From: a bacterium
GTDB lineage: Bacteria; UBP6; UBA1177
Direction: 5' to 3'
NCBI GenBank assembly: GCA_016290135.1
Contig: JAEESW010000007.1
Location: forward strand, 21,881-85,880
Length of the DNA stretch: 64,000 nt
Below are positions 1-7,856 of this stretch, piece by piece; position 1 is the stretch's first letter; each line of letters begins with the position of its first letter. The notes under the pieces are model-generated. The model saw nothing but the letters and a program-made list of their open reading frames with translations, searched no databases and was not told the origin of the DNA. The position numbers and the translations under genes are program-made.

Positions 1-480
1 GCGGTAGAACAGCTCAAGGTCTGGGGCGAGCGCAACAACTGCACGGTGATCAGCGATAAAGACGGCGCAGACCCGGCATCGGTCGCTTTCAACGCGGTGA
101 ACAGCGCACTGAGCAAAGATGTCGACGTTCTTCTTGTCGATACGGCGGGAAGGCTTCAGAACAGAGTCAATCTGATGGAAGAACTCGTCAAGATAAACCG
201 CGTCATCGGCAAGGCAAAACCCGGCGCGCCGCATGAAACGATAATCGTGATCGATGCGAACAACGGTCAGAACGCCCTCACTCAGGCGAAACAGTTCAGC
301 GAAGCCGTAAAAGTTACCGGGATCATCATCACGAAACTCGACGGCAGCGCGAAAGGCGGCGTTATAATCGGCATTTCGAAAGAACTCGGACTTCCTGTCT
401 ATCTTGTCGGAGTAGGCGAGAAGATTGAAGACCTGAGGCCTTTCGATCCTAATGAATTCGTTGAGGCTCTTTTTGAATAA
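1..480 (+). CDS. ftsY: Signal recognition particle receptor FtsY (C-terminal part)
   Basis: This is the C-terminal ~159 residues of an SRP-type GTPase. The frame is open from base 1, so the N-terminus lies outside the window. The G3 motif DTAGRL, the G4 motif TKLDG and the closing LPVYLVGVGEKIEDLRPF segment fit FtsY better than Ffh, because there is no Met-rich M domain after the GTPase. FtsY docks the SRP-ribosome complex to the Sec translocon at the inner membrane. It ends 37 bp before the phosphofructokinase gene, and a possible promoter for that gene (TTGAAT at 473, TTAATA at 495) overlaps its end. Confidence 0.95.
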   Translation, partial: AVEQLKVWGERNNCTVISDKDGADPASVAFNAVNSALSKDVDVLLVDTAGRLQNRVNLMEELVKINRVIGKAKPGAPHETIIVIDANNGQNALTQAKQFSEAVKVTGIIITKLDGSAKGGVIIGISKELGLPVYLVGVGEKIEDLRPFDPNEFVEALFE

Positions 481-517
481 CAACCCGATTTTATTTAATA
501 TTTTGTGAGGCAAAACC

Positions 518-1747
518 ATGGAAGACAAAAAATCTGTTGCAATTCTCTGCTCAGGCGGACCGGCCCCCGGAATAAACACTGTAGTATGCTCGATCGCGAA
601 AGTTTTTCTCAAGGCTCACTACAGAGTCATCGGCATAAACTACGGCACGAAGACTCTTTTCACAGACCATGTCGATACGGTCGATATCGATTTCGATCTC
701 GCCGACCACTACTTCAACCGCGGCGGTTCCTTCCTCAAAATGAGCCGCTACAAACCGAAAGACAGCGAGTTCAAGCCCGATTTTTTCATTAAAAACAACG
801 TTGAGCTGCTTGTCACTATCGGCGGCGACGACACAGCATCCACTGCTAACAGGATCACGAAATACTTGAACGAGAAAAACCTTCCCGTCAGAAATATCCA
901 CGTTCCGAAGACAATCGACAACGACCTTCCGCTGCCTGAGAGACTTCCCACTTTCGGCTATCAGTCGGCTAAAAATGAAGGTGTCAGGATCGCAACTACG
1001 ATCTATGAAGATGCAAGAACGAGCGGAAACTGGTTCGTCGTCTCATCGATGGGCCGTGAAGCGGGACATCTTGCTTTTGGAATAGGCGCGGCATGCCACT
1101 ATCCGATGATAATCATCCCCGAAATGTTCAAAAATGTCGAAGTCACCTTTGACAGGATCCTGAAGATGATGATCTCGTCTATCGTAAAAAGAAAGATCTA
1201 CGGCATGGACTACGGCGCGATAATCGTAAGTGAAGGCGTTTTCCACTTCATGTCGGACGAAGAGATCGTCAGCTCGGGGATCAAGTTCTCGTTCGACGAG
1301 CACGGACATCCTGAACTCGGAAATGTCTCAAAAGCGCATATATTCAACGTTCTCCTCAACGAAGAGCTGAAAAAACTCGGCCTCAAGGTAAAATGCAGAC
1401 CGACCGAGATCGGATACGAAGTCCGCTGCTGTGCTCCGTGTGCGTTCGACCTCAAATACTGCACGCTGCTCGGTTTCGGCGTAAAAGAGCTTTTCGACCG
1501 CGGCATTTCGGGCTGCATAGTCGTCTGCCACAACGACGGAACGGTCTCCCCGCTCTACCTCGAAGACGTTGAAGATCCTGCGACCGGCAAGATCAAACCG
1601 CGCCTTGTCGATATCGAAGCCGACGACTACAAAATGCTCGTCGAAAACTTCCACTGCATCGACGAAGACGACTACGAAAAAGCTTCGAAATGGCTCAAAA
1701 ATCCGCAGCTTTACGATCTCAAGAACATTCTCGGACTCAAAAAATAG
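518..1747 (+). CDS. pfp: Pyrophosphate-dependent 6-phosphofructokinase
   Basis: A 409-residue phosphofructokinase family protein that phosphorylates fructose-6-phosphate in glycolysis, reversibly if PPi is the donor. The nucleotide loop is SGGPAPGIN (residues 12-20), the substrate motif PKTIDND lies at 130-136, and GGDD lies at 102-105. ATP-dependent enzymes have Gly where the second Asp stands here, so PPi is the predicted donor; that is family knowledge and not tested. The ATG at 518 follows TGAGG with good spacing. The gene stands alone after ftsY, and a hairpin near 1764-1793 separates it from the convergent flavodoxin gene. Confidence 0.93.
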   Translation: MEDKKSVAILCSGGPAPGINTVVCSIAKVFLKAHYRVIGINYGTKTLFTDHVDTVDIDFDLADHYFNRGGSFLKMSRYKPKDSEFKPDFFIKNNVELLVTIGGDDTASTANRITKYLNEKNLPVRNIHVPKTIDNDLPLPERLPTFGYQSAKNEGVRIATTIYEDARTSGNWFVVSSMGREAGHLAFGIGAACHYPMIIIPEMFKNVEVTFDRILKMMISSIVKRKIYGMDYGAIIVSEGVFHFMSDEEIVSSGIKFSFDEHGHPELGNVSKAHIFNVLLNEELKKLGLKVKCRPTEIGYEVRCCAPCAFDLKYCTLLGFGVKELFDRGISGCIVVCHNDGTVSPLYLEDVEDPATGKIKPRLVDIEADDYKMLVENFHCIDEDDYEKASKWLKNPQLYDLKNILGLKK

Positions 1748-1763
1748 CTTTTCTTGCACAAAA

Positions 1764-1793
1764 CCCGCCAGATGCGTCACTGCTGACGGCGGG
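1764..1793. terminator. Hairpin between convergent genes
   Basis: CCCGCC (1764-1769) pairs with GGCGGG (1788-1793), with an inner GTCA/TGAC pairing and a bulge. On the minus strand the stem is followed by TTTT, which suits termination of the flavodoxin gene ending at 1887. There is no T-run on the plus strand. Confidence 0.35.
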
Positions 1794-1886
1794 CAGATAA
1801 AGAAGAAACAGTCTTCACGAACTTCATAAGAGGGTGAAGCCTGCGAAACGGGTCGAAAGTGTAAATGCTCTTCCAATATCAGATCT

Positions 1887-2498
1887 TCAGAACTGTTCCG
1901 CCCACTTTGCGAGTTCGGCTTTGTCCAGTCTGCCGTTCATCATCTTTCCTTCGATGATGGTTGCTTTCGGAGCACTCGGCTGAAGCTCTTTTACGGTGTT
2001 TCCGAAACCGCTTCCGCCGCTCGTTGCGAAGACTACGACCTTTTTGCCGGAGAAGTCATAGGCTTCGAGAAAGCTGTTTATGATGTGCGGCGCGACATAC
2101 CACCAGATCGGAAAACCGATGAAGATCACATCGTAATCCGCGATCTTTGCGTTTTTGTCTGCAAGTCCGGGACGGCTTTTCTTGTCAGCCATCTCAACGC
2201 TGGAGCGCGATGTTTTGTCTCTCCAGTCGAGATCGTTGTTCGTGTATTTTGTCTCAGGTCTGATCTCGTAAATGTCGGCTTTTGCAGCTTCCGCGAGATC
2301 TTTTGCAACTTTTGCGGTCGTTCCGCTCGCGCTGAAATAGGCAACTAATCTTTTAGGCATCTTTTTTCCTCCGTCGTTCTGTTGAATACTACTTTTTTTT
2401 GCATTGTCCGCAGCTGGTTTCTTCTCCTTGGACTGATTCTGCGCAAAAACAATACCGGCTATGAGCAGAACAGCCAGGATCATGATAACTTTTTTCAT
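1887..2498 (-). CDS. Secreted or membrane-tethered flavodoxin
   Basis: A 203-residue protein with an N-terminal hydrophobic signal (about residues 3-20), a short Lys/Asn-rich linker, and one flavodoxin domain beginning KRLVAYFSASGTTAKVA. The phosphate loop SASGTTAK and the segments PIWWYVAP and FATSGGSGFG match the short Flavodoxin_4-type fold that binds FMN. An exported flavodoxin is unusual, since most are cytoplasmic electron carriers. The start chosen is the ATG at 2498, five bases after GGAGG; a TTG one codon upstream is also open. It is transcribed away from the three-operator array at 2591-2660, whose first operator overlaps its probable -35, so it probably belongs to the adjoining TetR regulon. 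A second flavodoxin (6059-6766) has the same fold. Confidence 0.85.
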   Translation of the reverse strand: MKKVIMILAVLLIAGIVFAQNQSKEKKPAADNAKKSSIQQNDGGKKMPKRLVAYFSASGTTAKVAKDLAEAAKADIYEIRPETKYTNNDLDWRDKTSRSSVEMADKKSRPGLADKNAKIADYDVIFIGFPIWWYVAPHIINSFLEAYDFSGKKVVVFATSGGSGFGNTVKELQPSAPKATIIEGKMMNGRLDKAELAKWAEQF

Positions 2499-2551
2499 CA
2501 AATCCTCCTGAAATATCAGTTCTTCAACATTGGCACCGCATCGATGTTAAC

Positions 2552-2579
2552 TTGAGTCGGCGCGTCAAAACGATATAAT
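2552..2579 (+). promoter_or_regulatory. Plus-strand promoter upstream of the operator array
   Basis: TTGAGT (2552-2557), a 16-bp spacer and TATAAT (2574-2579). The predicted transcription start falls just before the first operator at 2591, so a bound regulator would sit on the initially transcribed region. Confidence 0.5.
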
Positions 2580-2604
2580 TTAATCAAAACTGACACGGTG
2601 TCAA
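2577..2604 (-). promoter_or_regulatory. Promoter for the flavodoxin gene, overlapping operator 1
   Basis: On the minus strand TTGACA (2604-2599) is followed after 16 bp by TAAATT (2582-2577). The -35 lies inside the first TGACACGGTGTCA palindrome, so a bound regulator would block it. Confidence 0.5.
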
Positions 2605-2660
2605 AATAAAAATTGACACGGTGTCAAAATTCATATAGCTTCATTTCTGACACGGTGTCA
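2591..2660. promoter_or_regulatory. Three-operator array A (TGACACGGTGTCA)
   Basis: Three exact copies of the 13-bp palindrome TGACACGGTGTCA lie at 2591-2603, 2614-2626 and 2648-2660, with start-to-start distances of 23 and 34 bp. The second copy contains a TTGACA -35 at 2613 with TATAGC at 2634. The same arrangement recurs at 9491-9560 upstream of the tetR-like gene. The palindrome has the size and symmetry expected of a TetR-family operator. Confidence 0.8.
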
Positions 2661-2726
2661 AAACAGGTGCGGCTCTGTGTCGGAGGATGTTTGAATGCTT
2701 GGTCTTACGGTAAATTGGAGTATGAG

Positions 2727-3827
2727 ATGAAAAGAATTTTTGCTGTTTTCGCGGTTTTGGTGTTTGTGCTTGTTTCATGCGGCGGAAAACTGGAATCGAA
2801 TGAGAAAAATGTTTCAACTGAAAAGGGAGGTGCAACTATGGAGTCGCTTAAAAGATCTGTGGAACCTGAAAAAAAAGAAGAACACTACACTTTCAAACTG
2901 GCAGACGGCGTGAAGAGAACGAAAGTTCATTTCAAAAACCATTTCGGAATAGAGCTCGCCGGAGAGCTTTACACACCGAAAAATGCTGCTGAAAAAGGGA
3001 ATGCGGCGATCGCTGTCAGCGGTCCTTTCGGCGCTGTGAAGGAGCAGTCGAGCGGCCTTTATGCGAACGAAATGGCGAAGAGAGGCTTCATCGCTCTCGC
3101 TTTTGATCCTTCGTTCACAGGTGAAAGCGCAGGTGAGCCGCGTTACATGAACAGCCCTGACATCAATACCGAGGATTTCATGGCGGCAGTCGATTTCCTT
3201 TCGACAAGAGTGAATATCGATCCCGAAAAGATCGGCATAATCGGTATCTGCGGATGGGGCGGAATGGCTATCAACACTGCTGCGGTCGATACGAGAGTCA
3301 AGGCTACGGTCGCAAGCACGATGTATGACATGAGCCGCGTAGTCGCAAACGGATACAACGACAGTGCGGACAGTGCGGAGGCAAGAAACGAAATGCGCAA
3401 AGCTCTGATGGCACAGAGGACCGAAGACTTCAAAAACGGCTCATACAAACTTGCCGGCGGCGTGATAGATCCGCTTCCGGAAGACGCTCCGCAGTTCATC
3501 AAGGATTACTACGCATACTACAAGACTCCGCGCGGCTACCACGAGCGCAGCCTCAATTCGAACGGCGGCTGGAATGTAACGGCGGCGACATCGCTTCTCA
3601 ACACGAAACTGCTTGCTTATGCCGGCGAAATCGAAAACGCGGTCATGGTTGTACACGGCGAAAAGGCACACAGCAGATACTTCAGCGAAACGGCGTTCAA
3701 AAAACTCAAAGGCGACAACAAGGAAATCGTGATAATTCCAGGAGCAAGCCATGTTGATCTTTACGACAACCTTGAAAAGATCCCGTTCGGCAAAATAGAC
3801 GAATTCTTCAGAAAGTATTTGAAGTAG
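2727..3827 (+). CDS. Lipoprotein alpha/beta hydrolase (dienelactone-hydrolase/YcjY-like)
   Basis: A 366-residue alpha/beta hydrolase with a lipoprotein signal (lipobox LVSC, Cys at about residue 18), so it is probably anchored on the periplasmic side. The nucleophile elbow reads GICGWGG, with Cys where most hydrolases have Ser. That is typical of dienelactone-hydrolase relatives, and this stretch and the following AVDTRVKATVASTMYDM resemble the E. coli YcjY group. The late HVDLYDN segment supplies the catalytic His. The start is the ATG at 2727 after GGAG; an in-frame upstream TTG would translate the operators and is rejected. It is the first gene downstream of operator array A and is followed after 46 bp by the amidohydrolase. 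The natural substrate is unknown. Confidence 0.82.
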   Translation: MKRIFAVFAVLVFVLVSCGGKLESNEKNVSTEKGGATMESLKRSVEPEKKEEHYTFKLADGVKRTKVHFKNHFGIELAGELYTPKNAAEKGNAAIAVSGPFGAVKEQSSGLYANEMAKRGFIALAFDPSFTGESAGEPRYMNSPDINTEDFMAAVDFLSTRVNIDPEKIGIIGICGWGGMAINTAAVDTRVKATVASTMYDMSRVVANGYNDSADSAEARNEMRKALMAQRTEDFKNGSYKLAGGVIDPLPEDAPQFIKDYYAYYKTPRGYHERSLNSNGGWNVTAATSLLNTKLLAYAGEIENAVMVVHGEKAHSRYFSETAFKKLKGDNKEIVIIPGASHVDLYDNLEKIPFGKIDEFFRKYLK

Positions 3828-3873
3828 CCGGAAGTACTGGAAACGGAAAGACAAATATAAGGTAGGAAAAAGT

Positions 3874-5268
3874 ATGAAAAAACTGATTTTTTTGCTGATT
3901 TTAGCACAATTCTTGATAGTGCTGGCTGAAGCCGATATTCCGGCAGTCGATGTCCATTCACACTTCACTACTGAAGAATATCTTGTACTTCTCAAAAAGC
4001 ACAATGCAGAGATGGATGAGCTTTATCCGATCCCGGCCTGGAGTGAAGACGAGTTGCAGAAATTCATGGATAGATCCGGAATTTCGTTTTCGGTTCTGAC
4101 GACTCCGGCGCCTCATCCCTATTTCGGCGATGCGAAAGAGGCTGAGAAAGTGTGCCGCTCGATCAACGACAAGGCTTCCCAGATCGCAAAACGGTCGAAC
4201 GGAAGGCTAGCCTGGTGCGCGACTTTGCCGCTTCCGGATGTCAAGGCTTCGGTAAAAGAGGCCGAGAGGGCATTGAAAACGCTCGGCGCATCGTGCGTCA
4301 AACTGCCGACCAATGCCAGAGGTCTTTATCTCGGTGAAAAGGAGCTTGAACCTTTGATGAAAACTCTCAATGATTACGGCGTAGTGGCTGTTCTTCATCC
4401 GCACAGGCCCGAGCCTTTCAACAAAAAACTTGCAGAAGGGCTTCCGCTTGCGATGTATGAATACACAGCTGAGACGACCAGAGCTTTGGCTCTGATGTTT
4501 GCTCACAATGTTCCTGCACGCTATCCGAAAATACGTTTTGTTGTTCCTCATGCCGGAGCATTGCTCCCGCTTGCTCTGCCGAGAATGAAAGCTGTTCATC
4601 CGGTAGTCATGGCGGCGGGATATGCCGGAAAAGTCGACTGGGATGCCAATTTGAAATCATTATGGTTTGATGTGGCCGGTTCTCCGAATGCTGAAAGCGT
4701 GCACCGTCTGATGAAAATTGTGCCGCCCGAAAGGATTCTTTACGGCTCAGATTTTCCGTATGCTCCGGCAGATGCTCTTGCATCCGGACTTTCCCGTTTT
4801 AAAAAGGAACTTTCGGAAGATCCGGAACTTGCTCCTTATGCGGCCGGGATACTTGCAGGAAACGCAGCGGAACTCTTCGGTTTCAACAATTTGAAAATTG
4901 CGAAAAAGGAGCAGACAATGGAGAAAAAAGCGATAGGAAACGGGTTTATAGTGCGTATTGCCGAAATAGAAGTCCATCCTCAGTATCTGCAGGAATATCT
5001 GGCTTATGCGGAAGAGGTCGACCGCCTTTCAATAGAGCGTGAACCTGGAGTTATATGCCTTTTCCCGATGCAGCATGCTGATGATCCGAATAAAATAAGC
5101 ATACTTGAAATTTACGCTTCCGAAGAGCTCTACAAACAGCATTTGAACACAGCGCATTTTCAGAAATACAAAAAGGGGACGCTGCACATGGTCAAAAGCC
5201 TGAAACTGCCTGAAATGCGCCCGCTCGATAAAAAAACGATGGAGCAGATATTCAAAAAACTCAAGTGA
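3874..5268 (+). CDS. Exported amidohydrolase fused to an ABM (quinol monooxygenase-like) domain
   Basis: A 464-residue, two-domain protein with a signal peptide (residues 1-20). Residues ~21-345 form an amidohydrolase-2/ACMSD-type TIM barrel, with the metal motif HSH at 28-30, HPHRPEP, the metal His of VVPHAGALLP and the Asp of GSDFPYAP. Residues ~355-440 form a ferredoxin-like ABM domain of the YgiN kind (EREPGVICLFPMQ, NKISILEIYASEE, then THAF-like NTAHFQ). Such barrels hydrolyse or decarboxylate small aromatic or cyclic acids, and ABM domains act on quinols and polyketides. The fusion suggests successive steps on one aromatic substrate. It sits in the TetR regulon between two hydrolase and flavoprotein genes. 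Substrate assignment is inference. Confidence 0.8.
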   Translation: MKKLIFLLILAQFLIVLAEADIPAVDVHSHFTTEEYLVLLKKHNAEMDELYPIPAWSEDELQKFMDRSGISFSVLTTPAPHPYFGDAKEAEKVCRSINDKASQIAKRSNGRLAWCATLPLPDVKASVKEAERALKTLGASCVKLPTNARGLYLGEKELEPLMKTLNDYGVVAVLHPHRPEPFNKKLAEGLPLAMYEYTAETTRALALMFAHNVPARYPKIRFVVPHAGALLPLALPRMKAVHPVVMAAGYAGKVDWDANLKSLWFDVAGSPNAESVHRLMKIVPPERILYGSDFPYAPADALASGLSRFKKELSEDPELAPYAAGILAGNAAELFGFNNLKIAKKEQTMEKKAIGNGFIVRIAEIEVHPQYLQEYLAYAEEVDRLSIEREPGVICLFPMQHADDPNKISILEIYASEELYKQHLNTAHFQKYKKGTLHMVKSLKLPEMRPLDKKTMEQIFKKLK

Positions 5269-5302
5269 TTTCGGTGAAATAGTTGGAAAAACAGGAGGAA
5301 TC

Positions 5303-5944
5303 ATGAAAACAGTCATTATCAACGCAAGTCCGCGTAAGAACTGGAATACAGCTCAACTTTTAAAAGAGGCTGTGAAAGGTGCCGGATCCGCAGGGGCGGA
5401 AACGGAATATGTCGATTTGTATGATTTGAATTTCTCCGGCTGCCGCAGCTGTCTTGCGTGCAAGCGTAAGGGGATGGGTGAACTCTGCAGATGTTATTGG
5501 AAGGACGGGCTTTCACCGTTGTTAGATAAAATACTTGAGGCTGATCATCTGATAATAGGTTCACCTGTCTATTTCAGTGAACCGACGGGAGGTCTCCGCT
5601 CATTTATGGAGCGGTTGATTTTTCCTGCTCTTTCCTATAACGATTATTCAAGCCGGTTCCGCGGAAAGATTAAAGTCGATGTTTTTCTGACAATGAATAT
5701 GCCTGCGAACCTCTACGGTCAGATGTATGAGAAACGGATGCAGGAGTACTTCGCACCATTCGGATTTTTGAACGGATCGCTGCGGATTTTCCCGGTTTGC
5801 GATACGCTTCAGGTAGAGGATTATTCCAAATACGACATGGCGGCTTTTTCCGAAGAACATAAAAGATCTGTCAAAGAAACAGAGTTCCGTCAGGCTTTGG
5901 AAAAGGCGTTCGAAGTCGGTTCCGGCAAAGAACAGGTCGGTTAG
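5303..5944 (+). CDS. NADPH-dependent FMN reductase / WrbA-like flavoprotein with grafted C-terminus
   Basis: A 213-residue flavodoxin-fold reductase starting MKTVIINASPRKNWNTA, the FMN phosphate loop of the iron-sulfur flavoprotein/NADPH:FMN reductase group. GCRSCLACKRKG supplies the Cys cluster often seen in that group, although a bound cluster is not assured. GSPVYFSEPTGGLRSFMER is the second FMN-contact region. It probably reduces flavin or quinones in the cytoplasm. The ATG at 5303 follows AGGAGG. The last ~10 codons and the following bases match the 3' end of the next flavodoxin gene, so the natural C-terminus was probably replaced; translation stops at TAG where the other copy has GAG. 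Confidence 0.85.
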   Translation: MKTVIINASPRKNWNTAQLLKEAVKGAGSAGAETEYVDLYDLNFSGCRSCLACKRKGMGELCRCYWKDGLSPLLDKILEADHLIIGSPVYFSEPTGGLRSFMERLIFPALSYNDYSSRFRGKIKVDVFLTMNMPANLYGQMYEKRMQEYFAPFGFLNGSLRIFPVCDTLQVEDYSKYDMAAFSEEHKRSVKETEFRQALEKAFEVGSGKEQVG

Positions 5945-6061
5945 CGGCTTTCGCCGATCGGCTTGCGGAATAATCCTGACACGGTGTCAAAATAGGCGAG
6001 ACTCCGTGTCGAAGGATGCTTGAATGCTTTGTTTTACTATAGATATAAGGAGTATGAGATG
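5911..6061 (+). repeat. Direct repeat copy 1: flavodoxin gene tail plus operator leader
   Basis: About 150 bp that align with 6703-6854. They comprise the coding tail (GGTTCC...AGAACAGGTCGG), GCGGAATAATCC, the palindrome, a CTCCGTGTCGAAGGATG block and the leader up to the start codon. In this copy the GAG codon has become TAG and one base is lost near CTTGCGGAA. Confidence 0.8.
5977..5989. promoter_or_regulatory. Single TetR-type operator before the flavodoxin lipoprotein gene
   Basis: Exact TGACACGGTGTCA, 70 bp before the start codon at 6059. A half-site (CGTGTCG) follows about 15 bp later in a leader shared with the 6770 copy. No clear -10 can be assigned. Confidence 0.75.
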
Positions 6062-6766
6062 AAAAAATTTTGGCTGATTTTAAGTGTTTTGATGTTTGTT
6101 TTCTTTGTTTCATGCGGCGATCCGGATGATGAAGAAACGCCGCAGCCGGCTGACGGAAATTCGGAAACGGATGAAAATGCTGAGCCTGAAGAGCAGAATG
6201 ACGCAGAAGAGGAACAGCAGGGCGGAGAAGAGCAGGAAACTGAAGAGGAGACAAGTGACGACAGTCAGGAACCTCAGGAAACAGGAAAAATTCTCGTTGC
6301 TTACTTTTCTTACACCGGCAACACAAAGCTGATTGCGGAATACGCAGCCGAATTGCTCGGAGCTGATCTTGCCGAGATAGTTCCGGCGCAGCCTTACACC
6401 GCTGATGATACAAATTACAACTCTCCAGACTGCCGCGCAAGAACGGAATACAACGACCCGGCCTCACGTCCTGCGATAAGCGGAAGTATCGGAAATATGG
6501 CTCAGTATGACACCGTTTTGATCGCGCATCCCATCTGGTACGGAGACGCGCCGCGGATCATGGACACATTCATGGAAAGCTACGATTTTTCGGGAAAAAC
6601 TCTCACCACATTCTGCACCTCTGCACAGAGTCCGCTTGGTCCAAGCGCGGAAAACCTCAAAAAATTCGCTCCTTCCGCAACATGGCTTGAAAGCAGGCGT
6701 TTTGAGATCGGTTCCAGCAGAGAACAGGTCGGCGAGTGGCTTTCGTCGATCGGCCTTGCGGAATAA
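6059..6766 (+). CDS. Flavodoxin-domain lipoprotein
   Basis: A 235-residue protein with a lipoprotein signal (lipobox FVSC, Cys at about residue 18), a strongly acidic Glu/Asp/Gln linker (about residues 20-75) and a flavodoxin domain. The domain starts GKILVAYFSYTGNTKLIAEY and contains HPIWYGDAPRIMD and FCTSAQSPLG. FMN binding is predicted from the SYTGNTK loop. The ATG at 6059 follows AAGGAG; an upstream in-frame TTG lies in the leader. It resembles the exported flavodoxin at 1887-2498, and the two are probably alternative extracytoplasmic electron carriers. Its tail and the downstream operator region were duplicated onto the preceding gene. Confidence 0.87.
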   Translation: MKKFWLILSVLMFVFFVSCGDPDDEETPQPADGNSETDENAEPEEQNDAEEEQQGGEEQETEEETSDDSQEPQETGKILVAYFSYTGNTKLIAEYAAELLGADLAEIVPAQPYTADDTNYNSPDCRARTEYNDPASRPAISGSIGNMAQYDTVLIAHPIWYGDAPRIMDTFMESYDFSGKTLTTFCTSAQSPLGPSAENLKKFAPSATWLESRRFEIGSSREQVGEWLSSIGLAE

Positions 6767-6854
6767 TCCTGACACGGTGTCAAAATAGGAGTAACTCCGT
6801 GTCGAAGGATGTTCGAATGTCTGGTCTTACGATAAATATAAGGAGGAAAAGATG
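6703..6854 (+). repeat. Direct repeat copy 2: flavodoxin gene tail plus operator leader
   Basis: This copy aligns with 5911-6061 and looks like the parent, because the coding tail is intact (EQVGEWLSSIGLAE, then stop). It includes the operator at 6770 and runs to the start codon of the MBL-rubredoxin gene. Confidence 0.8.
6770..6782. promoter_or_regulatory. Single TetR-type operator before the MBL-rubredoxin gene
   Basis: Exact TGACACGGTGTCA, 70 bp before the ATG at 6852. The spacing to the start codon is the same as for the 5977 copy, consistent with duplication of the whole leader. Confidence 0.75.
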
Positions 6855-7820
6855 AAGACGATTACTATCAAAGCAGTGAAACTGTATGGAAACGGTTTCA
6901 TGACTCAGCCGTTTGCTTTCGGCGGCGAAGACGGAATGGAAAAGTTCGATGCGGCGCAGCGTTACCGCTCGAGTCTGCAAAATTTTGTGATCGATACCGG
7001 CGATGAAGTCATTCTGGTCGACACTGGAATGCCTGACGGGATTCCCGACGCGGTTCCTGATGAAAAGACCATGATCTATATGGGAACAAGGATCGCGGAT
7101 TATATCGATGCGCTCGCTTCCGCAGGATACAAGCCTGAGCAGGTCTCCAAGATCCTCGTAACTCACAAGCATGCAGACCACACCGGTATGCTCAAGAGTT
7201 TTCCGAATGCAAAGATCTACGTCAATGAGGAAGAGACGGATGCTAAAGAATTTCAGGGAATCGCAAATATCGTTCCGGTAAAGTTCACTGACGGGAACTA
7301 CTATAATTTTCCCGAAAGTCAGAAAATCGCTGACGGGGTTTACTACATCAAGGCGAAAGGCCACACGAAAGGCAACAGCATCGTGATAGTCGAAAGCGGA
7401 GAGTTGTTCTATATGCTTCACGGAGATATCACCTACACAGACGAAGCCCTCTATGCGAACAAGCTTTCAGTCGTTTTCGAGGATGCCGAGGCTGCAAGGG
7501 AGACTCTCGACAGAATACGCGAATTTATAGGGAATCATCCGACAGTCTACCTTTCGACGCATACTCCGCTCGGATATGAAAATCTTGAGGATCTGAAGGT
7601 CGTGGATCTCGCAAATCCGCCGGCAACTGTTCCTGTAGGCGAACTGACCTACAAAACATCAACAGGAAAGTATATCTGCGGTATCTGCGGATATGTCTAT
7701 GATCCGGAAAAAGGAGACCCTGAGCACGGGATCCCGGCCGGAACGGCGTTTGAGGACCTTCCTGATGACTGGAAATGCCCGAGATGCAGACAGGGCAAAG
7801 AGAATTTCAATAAAGCGTGA
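6852..7820 (+). CDS. Metallo-beta-lactamase-fold protein fused to rubredoxin
   Basis: A 322-residue cytoplasmic protein. Residues 1-~265 form an MBL-fold hydrolase domain with the complete metal set: HKHADH (His105, His107, Asp109, His110), His171, Asp192 and His237. Residues ~270-320 form a rubredoxin with Cys276, Cys279, Cys309 and Cys312 (CGIC...CPRC). Flavodiiron proteins combine MBL, flavodoxin and rubredoxin parts, but they carry HxExD, so this one keeps the hydrolase-type ligand set. Rubredoxin implies electron transfer to or from the active site, or redox sensing. AGGAGG precedes the ATG. The two neighbouring flavoproteins are plausible redox partners. Confidence 0.88.
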   Translation: MKTITIKAVKLYGNGFMTQPFAFGGEDGMEKFDAAQRYRSSLQNFVIDTGDEVILVDTGMPDGIPDAVPDEKTMIYMGTRIADYIDALASAGYKPEQVSKILVTHKHADHTGMLKSFPNAKIYVNEEETDAKEFQGIANIVPVKFTDGNYYNFPESQKIADGVYYIKAKGHTKGNSIVIVESGELFYMLHGDITYTDEALYANKLSVVFEDAEAARETLDRIREFIGNHPTVYLSTHTPLGYENLEDLKVVDLANPPATVPVGELTYKTSTGKYICGICGYVYDPEKGDPEHGIPAGTAFEDLPDDWKCPRCRQGKENFNKA

Positions 7821-7829
7821 CCGCTAAAC

Positions 7830-7842
7830 TGACACGGTGTCA
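7830..7842. promoter_or_regulatory. Single TetR-type operator directly before dinB
   Basis: Exact TGACACGGTGTCA ending 14 bp before the dinB start codon. No strong Shine-Dalgarno lies between the operator and the ATG, so a bound repressor would sit against the translation start region. Confidence 0.7.
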
Positions 7843-7856
7843 AAATAGAGACTTCC

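Noticed and set aside
2613..2726. N-terminal extension of the YcjY-like lipoprotein from an upstream TTG
   Set aside because: It would translate the operator DNA and bury the signal peptide; the ATG at 2727 has a Shine-Dalgarno and begins a proper lipobox signal.
6852..7820. Canonical flavodiiron protein
   Set aside because: The metal motif is HxHxDH and the flavodoxin domain is missing.
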